DNA of 6,893 nucleotides from Rhodospirillaceae bacterium (GTDB lineage: Bacteria; Pseudomonadota; Alphaproteobacteria; Rhodospirillales; Magnetovibrionaceae), in assembly GCA_002401565.1 (NCBI GenBank), contig NVTL01000008.1, positions 45,507-52,399 on the forward strand, given 5' to 3'. Both the position numbers and the translations under genes were made by a program. The notes under the pieces are model-generated. The model was not told where the DNA came from. It searched no databases and saw only the letters and a program-made list of their open reading frames with translations. Shown here piece by piece: positions 1-6,047 of this stretch (positions are counted from its first letter, which is position 1; every line of letters begins with the position of its first letter).

Positions 1-2
1 TA

Positions 3-443
3 CTGCTGAGCCTCCGGTCCTTGGAAAAGAAGATTTCCTTGGTCGTTTCGATCCCGGAAAACATGCCGATTTTGATTGCCGATGAAGTGCGCATAAAACA
101 GATCGTGTTGAACCTACTGACCAACTCCATCAAGTTTACGCCTCCTGAAGGGCATGTCACATTGACTATGAATTTAACGAATCAAGGCGGTATAAAAATT
201 AGCGTCAAAGATGATGGCGTAGGCATTGCGCCGGGTGATTTGGCTAAAATTCTTGAACCTTTTGGTCAGGCTAACGATACCAGTTCGCTCTCGTGTGAAG
301 GTGTAGGTTTGGGCTTATATCTGGTAAAAATATTTGCAGAAATGCATGATGGACATATCGAGGTCGTCAGCGACTTGGGAATCGGAACCCTTGTATCCGT
401 AACCTTCCCGCCAGAGCGGAGCCATCGCGCGGATGTTCAGTAA
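3..443 (+). CDS. Sensor histidine kinase, C-terminal ATPase domain (5' end outside window)
   Basis: The frame is open to the left edge, so 146 residues of the C-terminus are visible; the TTG at 21 is an internal codon and not a start. Everything visible is a HATPase_c domain, which binds ATP and phosphorylates the dimerisation-domain histidine, here outside the window. Motifs appear in the family order: N-box NLLTNSIKFT (about 37-46), G1 box DDGVGIA (70-76), F-box PFGQ (86-89), G2 box GVGLGLYLVK (100-109) and a G3-like GIGT (126-129). The protein ends about 11 residues after the last strand, so it has no C-terminal receiver domain. The sequence style resembles PleC/DivJ-like kinases of Alphaproteobacteria. 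Stimulus and partner regulator cannot be told. It lies left of the truncated tRNA-Phe, so it may be carried on an integrated element. The domain call is secure; the mobile-element assignment is inference. Confidence 0.93.
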   Translation: MLSLRSLEKKISLVVSIPENMPILIADEVRIKQIVLNLLTNSIKFTPPEGHVTLTMNLTNQGGIKISVKDDGVGIAPGDLAKILEPFGQANDTSSLSCEGVGLGLYLVKIFAEMHDGHIEVVSDLGIGTLVSVTFPPERSHRADVQ

Positions 444-591
444 AAAAAACCGACAGGGACGATAATGTCGCCTCCTGGCTATTAACGGAAGTTTTCAAAG
501 TGTCAGTATAATGTCTGCTTTTCTACGCATAGCGGAAGTAAATTTCTGAATTTTCTGCCATTTCTGGTGACTGGCCCGGCCATGTCGAATG

Positions 592-722
592 AAGTTCGGC
601 GAAAATCACCGATATCTCATTGAGAAATATAGTATATTTTTTCTAATTGGTTCGTTTTGCTCGTTTAAGTTCGGCATAGGTTCGAATATAGACCACCCAT
701 CTATGACCACATGAAAATCACC
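592..722 (+). repeat. Short direct repeats near the tRNA-Phe junction
   Basis: AAGTTCGGC occurs at 592-600 and 667-675. GAAAATCACC occurs at 601-610 and 713-722. The two words are contiguous in the first copy and in the same order, separated by 37 bases, in the second. GGTTCG occurs at 649-654 and 679-684, and GACCAC at 691-696 and 705-710. The 7-base core GAAAATC recurs once more in the tRNA fragment at 771-777. Clustered short repeats beside an attachment core could be recombinase or accessory-factor binding sites. They are short enough that chance cannot be excluded. Confidence 0.35.
625..639. repeat. AT-rich 15-base palindrome
   Basis: AAATATA (625-631) and TATATTT (633-639) form a perfect inverted repeat around a single G at 632. 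Ts continue to 642. With only A-T pairs and a one-base centre it is a poor RNA hairpin, so a DNA-binding dyad (operator or architectural protein site) is more plausible than a terminator. No adjacent gene start shows what it would control. Confidence 0.25.
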
Positions 723-765
723 TTTACTTTATTACTCTTAAAGTCTAGATATCAACCCATCTTTT

Positions 766-813
766 GGATTGAAAATCCGCGTGTCGGTGGTTCAAATCCG
801 CCCCCGGGCACCA
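766..813 (+). other. 3' half of tRNA-Phe(GAA): probable attachment-site scar
   Basis: The sequence reads as the 3' half of a bacterial tRNA-Phe. Visible parts are the last three bases of the 5' anticodon strand (766-768), loop TTGAAAA with anticodon GAA (769-775), 3' anticodon strand TCCGC (776-780), variable loop GTGTC (781-785), T-stem GGTGG/CCGCC (786-790, 798-802) around loop TTCAAAT, acceptor strand CCCGGGC (803-809), discriminator A (810) and encoded CCA (811-813). Upstream there is no GCCCGGG acceptor strand in position and no D-arm, and pairing of the anticodon stem decays at 764-765. The gene is therefore cut in its anticodon stem-loop, a known crossover point for tyrosine recombinases that integrate into tRNA genes. 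The retained terminator just downstream suggests that the right side is the original chromosomal flank. It cannot make a functional tRNA. A split or intron-containing tRNA is much less likely. Confidence 0.85.
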
Positions 814-819
814 TTATTC

Positions 820-852
820 AAAAGGCCTCGGCAGAGATGCTGGGGCTTTTTT
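820..852 (+). terminator. Rho-independent terminator of the former tRNA-Phe gene
   Basis: A hairpin begins six bases after the tRNA CCA end. Its arms (820-833 and 838-850) pair through AAAAG/CTTTT and CCTCGGCA/TGCTGGGG, with one bulged G at 825 and two G-T pairs. They close on a GAGA tetraloop (834-837, GNRA type). The descending arm ends in six Ts (847-852). Spacing and orientation fit termination of the tRNA transcript. In its present setting it would stop readthrough from the left before the OsmC-YcaO gene. Confidence 0.75.
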
Positions 853-1028
853 GTGTCTGGCGGGGTGCTTTCTGAGGTGTTTTTTTTCGCTTCGGCGCAG
901 GCGTCTGCGGCCGTCTGCAGCTTTACGTCCACGAAGTCAGCCCAATCATTGTTTGTTGTTGGCTTGTTAGGGTAAAGTGACTGAATATTTTGCGACAGAG
1001 CCATAATTATCTTGGAAAAAGTACTCAA

Positions 1029-3218
1029 ATGGAAATCACTGTAAATTTTTTGGACAAACTTCGCCTTGAGGCTAAGTTTGATGATTTTACGATCACGGCC
1101 GATCAGCCTATTCGGTATAAGGGCGATGGAACGGCGCCCAGTCCTTTTGATTATTTTTTAGCCTCTTCCGCCCTGTGCGCCGCCTATTTTGTTAAGCTTT
1201 ATTGTGTGTCGCGGGACATCCCAACAGATGACATTCGGGTGTCGCAAAACAATATTGTTGATCCCCAAAACAGATATAATCAAACCTTTAAAATTCAAGT
1301 CGAATTGCCGTCCAGCATTTCAGAACGTGATCGGCTGGGCATTTTAAGGTCGGCTGATCGCTGTACGGTGAAAAAAGTTGTTCAACAAAACCCTGAATTT
1401 AAAATTGATGCTGTACAAGATTTGGATGATGCATCGTTACTGCAAGCGTTTGAGGGCGACAGCACGACGATGATCGAGGGTAAAGACCTGCCTTTGGAAC
1501 AAACGATTGCGAATATGACGTCGATGCTATCGGATATTGGCCTTAAAATTGAAATTGCGGCGTGGCGTAATATTGTGCCAAATGTATGGTCGCTTCATCT
1601 TCGCGAGGCTGCGTCCCCTATGTGTTTTACCAACGGCAAAGGGGCGTCGAAGGAAAGCGCTCTTTGTTCGGCTTTGGGTGAATATATTGAGCGGATGAGC
1701 TGTAATTTCTTCTATAACGATTATTATTTTGGGGAAGAAATCGCGAACAGCAAGTTTGTCCATTACCCCAATGAAAAATGGTTTAAAGCCGGGATAGATG
1801 ATGCTTTGCCAGAAGGGCTGATGGATGAAAAATGCCTGCAACTTTATAATCCAGATGGTGAATTACGGGCGTCTCATTTAATTGATACAAATTCGGGACT
1901 TGTCGAGCGTGGGATTTGTGCTTTGCCCTTTACGCGCAGTTCAGATCAAAAAACGGTCTATTTCCCGTCTAACTTGATCGAAAATATATTTGTTAGCAAT
2001 GGTATGAGTGCCGGCAATAATTTGTATGAAGCCAAGGTACAATGTCTGTCTGAAATATTTGAACGCGCAATCAAACGCCAAATTATCGAAGAAGAAATCA
2101 TTCTGCCCGATGTGCCAAAAGAAATTCTAGCCACATACCCTCATATTTTGGCCGGTATAGAGGAGCTGGAAAATAAAGGCTTCCCTGTTTTGGTTAAGGA
2201 TGCCTCGATGGGGGGGAAGTTCCCTGTCATGTGTGTGACCTTAATGAACCCGAAAACAGGCGGCGTTTTGTCCTCATTCGGGGCGCATCCAAGTTTTGAA
2301 GTGGCATTAGAACGATCCCTCACCGAATTATTACAAGGCCGCAGTTTTGAAGGCTTAAATGACGTGCCGCCCCCGACGTTCAATAGCCACGCGTTGACCG
2401 AGCCGGGTAATTTTGTTGAGCATTTTATTGATTCAACGGGTGTCATATCGTGGAAGTTCTTTAGCACAAAACATGATTATGAATTTTGCGCTTGGGATTT
2501 CAGCGGCACGACGGAGCAAGAAAATGAACGCCTGATGAGTATTTTAGCAGACCTTGGAAAAGAGGTTTATGTGGCAACTTATGAAAACTTTGGGGCCGCA
2601 GCTTGTCGGATGTTGGTGCCAAATTATTCAGAAGTTTACCCAACAGAAGATTTGATTTGGGATAACACCAATAAAGCCCTGATGTTTCGCGAAGACATTT
2701 TAAACATCCATTCCCTAACGGACGAACAGCTTGAAGATTTGCTGGAACGTTTTGAAGAGACGCAACTGGACAATTACACCAAAATTTCAGAATTAATCGG
2801 CATTGCCTTTGATGAAAATACGGTTTGGGGCAAGTTAGATATTGGTGAGCTGAAAATACTCATTCATTTAGCCTTGAACCAATATGAAGACGCGCAAGAG
2901 ATCGTCGCCGATTTTTTAAACTTTAATGATAATACAGTGGACCGTGGTTTGTTTTATCAGGCCATGGGTGCGGTGCTGGACATTACAATTGATGATGAAT
3001 TAGATATCGATGATTATGGGCCAAACCTCAACAGAATGTATGGCATGCAAGTCATGGAAAATGTGGTGGGGTCTGTGACGGGGGATGTGAAGTTTTATGG
3101 CTTAACAAAGACCAGCCTGAAACTTGAAGGCTTAGACAAACATCTGCAATTGATCGAAAGCTACAAAAAACTACATAAGGCGCGGGGCTTACAGAGTGGA
3201 AAAGTGACTAACCGTTAA
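1029..3218 (+). CDS. ycaO: OsmC-YcaO fusion protein, YcaO-type ATP-binding enzyme
   Basis: This is a 729-residue protein in the family that fuses an OsmC-like domain to YcaO. Residues about 1-125 are OsmC-like and contain two candidate redox cysteines: C50 in SSALCAAYF and C112 in ADRCTVKK. Residues about 155-450 match E. coli YcaO closely. The ATP-site motifs are GEYIER (E218, E221, R222), Q338 with SEIFER (E342, E345, R346), and LLQGR (R438). The remaining C-terminus is helical, as in E. coli YcaO. It lacks the PxPxP tail of azoline-forming YcaOs, and no cyclodehydratase partner, TfuA or precursor peptide is nearby. E. coli YcaO has been linked genetically to RimO-dependent methylthiolation of ribosomal protein S12, so a similar role is the best guess. 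ATG 1029 is chosen because the conserved family N-terminus (MEITVNFLDKLRLEAKF) starts there; the Shine-Dalgarno sequence is weak (GGA at 1014). In-frame TTG 990 adds non-conserved residues. The gene is noticeably more AT-rich than the genes to its right. Confidence 0.95.
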   Translation: MEITVNFLDKLRLEAKFDDFTITADQPIRYKGDGTAPSPFDYFLASSALCAAYFVKLYCVSRDIPTDDIRVSQNNIVDPQNRYNQTFKIQVELPSSISERDRLGILRSADRCTVKKVVQQNPEFKIDAVQDLDDASLLQAFEGDSTTMIEGKDLPLEQTIANMTSMLSDIGLKIEIAAWRNIVPNVWSLHLREAASPMCFTNGKGASKESALCSALGEYIERMSCNFFYNDYYFGEEIANSKFVHYPNEKWFKAGIDDALPEGLMDEKCLQLYNPDGELRASHLIDTNSGLVERGICALPFTRSSDQKTVYFPSNLIENIFVSNGMSAGNNLYEAKVQCLSEIFERAIKRQIIEEEIILPDVPKEILATYPHILAGIEELENKGFPVLVKDASMGGKFPVMCVTLMNPKTGGVLSSFGAHPSFEVALERSLTELLQGRSFEGLNDVPPPTFNSHALTEPGNFVEHFIDSTGVISWKFFSTKHDYEFCAWDFSGTTEQENERLMSILADLGKEVYVATYENFGAAACRMLVPNYSEVYPTEDLIWDNTNKALMFREDILNIHSLTDEQLEDLLERFEETQLDNYTKISELIGIAFDENTVWGKLDIGELKILIHLALNQYEDAQEIVADFLNFNDNTVDRGLFYQAMGAVLDITIDDELDIDDYGPNLNRMYGMQVMENVVGSVTGDVKFYGLTKTSLKLEGLDKHLQLIESYKKLHKARGLQSGKVTNR

Positions 3219-3286
3219 GTAACGTGTTGGTTTTAGCGCGTAAGGTCGTTTTCCCTGTTTTGGCAAGCCCCTCGACCAAACCGCCG

Positions 3287-4480
3287 TCATTCCGCGCGTA
3301 AAGTTTCTATGGGATCTAAGCGCGCGGCCGACGCTGCGGGGTAGGCTCCGAAGAATAGTCCAACCCCTGCGGAAATCACGGCACCAAGGGGCAGAGCTAA
3401 CGAGGACGGGGTGAAGTCCCAGCCCGAAAAATCTGCATAGATGTAGGCCGCTAGCATGCCCAAAACGGTCCCGCATATTCCCCCGGTTAAAGACAAGAGC
3501 GCGGCTTCCATCAGGAACATAATGCGGATGTGACTGCGCCGCGCGCCCAAGGCCATGCGCAATCCGATTTCACGTCGTCGTTCCGCAACATTCATCAACA
3601 TCACATTCATCACGCCGACGCCACCGACTAAAAGAGAAATAGCACCAATCGCCGCCAGCAATCCCGCCATGATAGAGGCTTGCTTTTGCATGCCTTCGAT
3701 CAATTGGCGTGCGCTTCGTATCTGCACGCGCTGCCCACCATGCAGGTCGCGCAATCTTTCCCCTAATATTTCGGTGGCAAGAATGGGGTCGCTGTCATCA
3801 GCGGCGGCGGCCAAAATAGTTGAGCTTCCCGTTTGTGTGGCCACGCGACGCATGGAGGCTTCGGGGATGATAACGCCCTTGTTTACATCAAAGGGCAACA
3901 GCGGATTATGAGTGGTTTCGGCCAATATGCCGATGACCGTGAACAAATAATTACCGAGACGAATGCGGTCGCCGGGATGTAAAGGGGTGGCGCTGATTTT
4001 GCGTGAAGCGGCTATGGCTGAACCAATAACGGCATAGGTTTCTTCTTTGTCGAATGCGGACAGGAAACGTCCTTCGACGGTGCGAAGACGGATCACGTCT
4101 TTAAGCGATTGGGTCGCACCGATGATACTGCTCTGCATACCCTGCCCACGCCCCAAACGTTTGCCCGTGATGGAAAGTGGGGCGATTTTACGAATTTGGG
4201 GAAGATCTTTTGCGAGGTCTTCAATGGCTGAGGCCGAAGGCCGAGCCCCCTTCATCTGACCTAAAAAGGCCTGAGCAACGATCAGATCCGTGCCCATGGA
4301 TTTGAACTGACGGATCGATTCAACTTCGGCATTGTGGCCCACATTTAACATGGCAATGACCGATGCGGTGCCAATAACAATGCCCAGCAACGCCAAAATC
4401 GAACGCTGAGCAACCGCCATTACATTCGCAACGGCTTCGTATGCCAAGAGTACGAACAAATTGGGTGCAGGCGTGCTCAT
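3287..4480 (-). CDS. MacB/FtsX-type ABC transporter permease
   Basis: This 397-residue inner-membrane protein has the MacB architecture. A cytoplasmic N-terminus leads into TM1 (about 27-47), followed by a large periplasmic domain (about 48-268), TM2 (270-296), TM3 (322-348) and TM4 (362-382). The cytoplasmic loop after TM2 carries the family signature NVAERRREIGLRMALGAR (297-314), and the C-terminus ends in the typical DPIETLR. Members of this class transmit ATPase-driven motion to periplasmic partners and do not move substrate through a membrane channel (MacB, LolCE, FtsX). Its ATG overlaps the stop of the ATPase gene as ATGA (4477-4480), so the two are translationally coupled and surely form one transporter. 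No MacA-like adaptor is visible on either side. Substrate is unknown; the upstream chaperone and the two unknown proteins are the natural suspects. The gene converges on the OsmC-YcaO gene across 68 bases. Confidence 0.93.
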   Translation of the reverse strand: MSTPAPNLFVLLAYEAVANVMAVAQRSILALLGIVIGTASVIAMLNVGHNAEVESIRQFKSMGTDLIVAQAFLGQMKGARPSASAIEDLAKDLPQIRKIAPLSITGKRLGRGQGMQSSIIGATQSLKDVIRLRTVEGRFLSAFDKEETYAVIGSAIAASRKISATPLHPGDRIRLGNYLFTVIGILAETTHNPLLPFDVNKGVIIPEASMRRVATQTGSSTILAAAADDSDPILATEILGERLRDLHGGQRVQIRSARQLIEGMQKQASIMAGLLAAIGAISLLVGGVGVMNVMLMNVAERRREIGLRMALGARRSHIRIMFLMEAALLSLTGGICGTVLGMLAAYIYADFSGWDFTPSSLALPLGAVISAGVGLFFGAYPAASAARLDPIETLRAE

Positions 4481-5142
4481 GTTTCAATGATCCCATCGCG
4501 CACCAAAATACGGCGGTGGCAACGTTCAGCAACGGCCAAGTCGTGTGTCACGACAATGACTGTAAGCCCCAAGGTATCGTTCATGTGCGTCAAAAGATCC
4601 ATGATTTCGGTGGCCGACGAAGTGTCTAGGTTACCGGTCGGTTCATCGGCTAAAATCAACGAAGGTTTTGAGACCAAGGCCCTCGCAATCGCGACCCGTT
4701 GGCGTTGCCCGCCCGACAATTCTTCGGGCAGATGATCCATGCGGTCGCCTAACCCAACGCGTTCAAGTTCCGTCTGGGCCAAAGGCCTACGTTCGGATCG
4801 ATTTAACCCCCTATATAATAAAGGGTGGGCAACGTTGTCCAAGGCCGACAATCGCCCCATCAGATGAAAGGCCTGAAAGACAAAGCCAATGCGGTGATTG
4901 CGCAGATCAGCCAGTTCATCGGCATCGGCGTCTTGAACGTGCAAATCGTCCAACCGATAACGACCCGATGTCGGTTTATCCAAAAGACCAAGGATATTAA
5001 GCAAGGTGCTTTTGCCCGACCCGGACGCCCCCATAATGGCACACATCTCGCCACGTTTTACGCGCAACGATACACCTTTAAGAACCTCGACGCTGGCCGC
5101 CCCAGTTCCGTATGTTTTATGGATGTCGTCGAGTTGGATCAT
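4477..5142 (-). CDS. LolD/MacB-type ABC transporter ATPase
   Basis: This 221-residue ABC ATPase is complete. It has Walker A GASGSGKST (38-46), Q-loop glutamine Q90 in FVFQAFHL, signature LSGGQ (142-146), Walker B LILADEP with catalytic E167, and H-loop H200 in VVTHD. The segment LNILGLLDKPTSG is characteristic of the MacB/LolD/FtsE group, which fits its partner, the downstream four-helix permease. It powers that permease at the cytoplasmic face, presumably as a dimer. ATG 5142 gives the usual MIxLxxIxKxY start; an in-frame TTG at 5148 would add two residues. Neither has a strong Shine-Dalgarno sequence. The start is 13 bases after the chaperone stop, so translation is probably coupled to that gene. 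Unlike classical MacB, ATPase and permease are separate polypeptides. Confidence 0.95.
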   Translation of the reverse strand: MIQLDDIHKTYGTGAASVEVLKGVSLRVKRGEMCAIMGASGSGKSTLLNILGLLDKPTSGRYRLDDLHVQDADADELADLRNHRIGFVFQAFHLMGRLSALDNVAHPLLYRGLNRSERRPLAQTELERVGLGDRMDHLPEELSGGQRQRVAIARALVSKPSLILADEPTGNLDTSSATEIMDLLTHMNDTLGLTVIVVTHDLAVAERCHRRILVRDGIIET

Positions 5143-5155
5143 TGCCAAACGTGTC

Positions 5156-6031
5156 TTATTTTTTTAACGGCAACAAGGGTTTCGTTCCACCGGGCATTTT
5201 ATCCCCTGGCTTAAAACCTTTTGCCATTTGTTTAAGGCCCACAGTGGGGAACTCGCTCACTGTTCCGTCACCGCATTGCGCAGGGTCTGGAACAATGTCG
5301 GTTGCCCAAATTTCATCGCTTTCCAAGACACGGGCCGCAATGGTAATGGTGCGACTAGCCTGACAGTCTTCGCCAGACAAAGCCGCTTTAAAGGTCAGCA
5401 ACCCATTGGCCAATACGTACCAACCTTGTCTTTGGATGCGAAAAACTTGTTTACCGGATTGATCTTTTCCGGTGACCGAGGCTTCACCAACATAGGTATG
5501 TTCTGTCCCACTGTTAAAAACGGTGAAGTCAATTTTTCCATTGGTGACAGGGGTGGTTGTTAGGCGACCGACATGGATTGTTTCCAACGGTTTATAAAAC
5601 ACGGGAAGTGTAAAAGACGCAATAACCTGAACATCCTTTTCACTTTCTTCACGTTTGCGGTCACCACGTTCGACAATACGAAGGCGATAAACTTTTTCCG
5701 CATGACCAGCTTGGGGGGCGGGCACCAAAGCCGTAACCCGTATTTGGGCACTGCCATGGGCGGGAATGTCCAAACTGGCGGGCTCGACCCGAATACCTTC
5801 TGTGGGGGGTAACAGGACCTTGCCATCGTCTTCTTGCTCCCACCCCAACGCTTCAATATCGTACCCCGCCACAACATCTCGGTCATTGGTGATGGTTAAT
5901 ACACCCTCGCGATTGTCCGCTGTTAGGGTGACAAGCGGCGGGTTAATCCCCGTTCCCGCTTGGGCAGAAGGAAACAGTCCTAAGAGGCCAAAGAGCATAG
6001 CTGCGAAGGTGGAAAAGAGGCGTTTGTTCAT
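5156..6031 (-). CDS. Secreted PapD-like (pilus-type) periplasmic chaperone
   Basis: The 291-residue protein begins with a clear signal peptide: MNKR, then a hydrophobic stretch from about 5 to 20, and likely cleavage after SAQA (residue 25). Residues about 29-122 follow the N-terminal immunoglobulin-like domain of PapD/FimC chaperones: VTLT..., VLTITNDRD, EALGWEQ, a VEPASLDIPAHGSAQIRV strand pair, and YRLRIVE. Next comes the hallmark TLPVFYKP (141-148). A second beta-rich region (about 150-245) would be the C-terminal domain. It is followed by an unusual tail with C253 (possible disulfide partner of C223) and a Lys/Gly/Pro-rich end. Such chaperones complete the fold of pilin subunits by donor-strand complementation, but no usher or pilin is in view. 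ATG 6031 is chosen for the signal peptide and the AGGACGG ribosome site; the longer open frame to 6205 overlaps the upstream gene and is not coding. The substrate is unknown. Confidence 0.85.
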   Translation of the reverse strand: MNKRLFSTFAAMLFGLLGLFPSAQAGTGINPPLVTLTADNREGVLTITNDRDVVAGYDIEALGWEQEDDGKVLLPPTEGIRVEPASLDIPAHGSAQIRVTALVPAPQAGHAEKVYRLRIVERGDRKREESEKDVQVIASFTLPVFYKPLETIHVGRLTTTPVTNGKIDFTVFNSGTEHTYVGEASVTGKDQSGKQVFRIQRQGWYVLANGLLTFKAALSGEDCQASRTITIAARVLESDEIWATDIVPDPAQCGDGTVSEFPTVGLKQMAKGFKPGDKMPGGTKPLLPLKK

Positions 6032-6039
6032 ACAGATAT

Positions 6040-6046
6040 CCGTCCT
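6040..6046 (-). promoter_or_regulatory. Ribosome binding site of the chaperone gene
   Basis: On the minus strand AGGACGG ends eight bases before the ATG at 6031 and directly follows the TAA of the upstream gene (6048-6050). This fixes the chaperone start at 6031 and suggests translational coupling of the two genes. Confidence 0.7.
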
Positions 6047-6047
6047 A

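Larger units (their letters stand above)
444..765. other. Gene-free AT-rich stretch between kinase and tRNA scar
   Basis: I see no credible gene in these 322 bases on either strand. The stretch is AT-rich and holds short repeated words (AAGTTCGGC, GAAAATCACC, GGTTCG, GACCAC) and a 15-base palindrome. No strong rho-independent terminator follows the kinase stop. Because it abuts the truncated tRNA-Phe, it probably represents the terminal sequence of an integrated element, the side where a tyrosine recombinase would bind arm-type sites. That role is inferred from position only. Confidence 0.5.

Noticed and set aside
450..480. Possible terminator after the kinase gene
   Set aside because: Only a weak interrupted stem can be drawn around GGGACGA and TCGCCTCC, and no T-run follows.
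574..813. Possible intron-split tRNA-Phe with a 5' half at GCCCGG (574-579)
   Set aside because: The hexamer resembles a tRNA-Phe acceptor strand, but no D-arm or anticodon 5' strand follows it and no intron core is visible. An integration scar explains the fragment better.
880..897. Run of eight Ts followed by a CGC-TTCG-GCG mini-hairpin
   Set aside because: The stem is only three base pairs and the T-run precedes the hairpin on this strand, so it is not a terminator; no other role is supported.
769..975. Plus-strand open frame of 68 codons starting in the tRNA anticodon loop
   Set aside because: It begins inside the tRNA fragment, crosses its terminator, and has low-complexity residues from the T-run and repeats; no ribosome site.
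792..1028. Minus-strand open frame of 78 codons between the tRNA scar and ycaO
   Set aside because: It runs through the tRNA terminator and into the tRNA fragment, starts at TTG or at ATG 1004 without a ribosome site, and would need its promoter inside the ycaO start region. The residues look mildly protein-like, so a decayed gene cannot be fully excluded.
990..1028. Upstream TTG start for the OsmC-YcaO gene
   Set aside because: The 13 extra residues are not part of the conserved family N-terminus, which begins exactly at ATG 1029.
1029..3218. Azole-modified peptide (TOMM) gene cluster centred on YcaO
   Set aside because: No cyclodehydratase partner, dehydrogenase, TfuA or small precursor peptide gene lies nearby, and the YcaO lacks the PxPxP C-terminus typical of azoline-forming members.
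3236..3302. Repeat of GCGCGTAA (3236-3243 and 3295-3302) as a relic of a duplicated permease end
   Set aside because: On the minus strand both copies can be read as a TLRA-like end, but the match is only eight bases with no similarity around it; chance is the simpler explanation.
4668..5214. Plus-strand open frames across the ATPase gene
   Set aside because: They are antisense to a gene with all ABC motifs intact, have no ribosome sites and show no recognisable domains.
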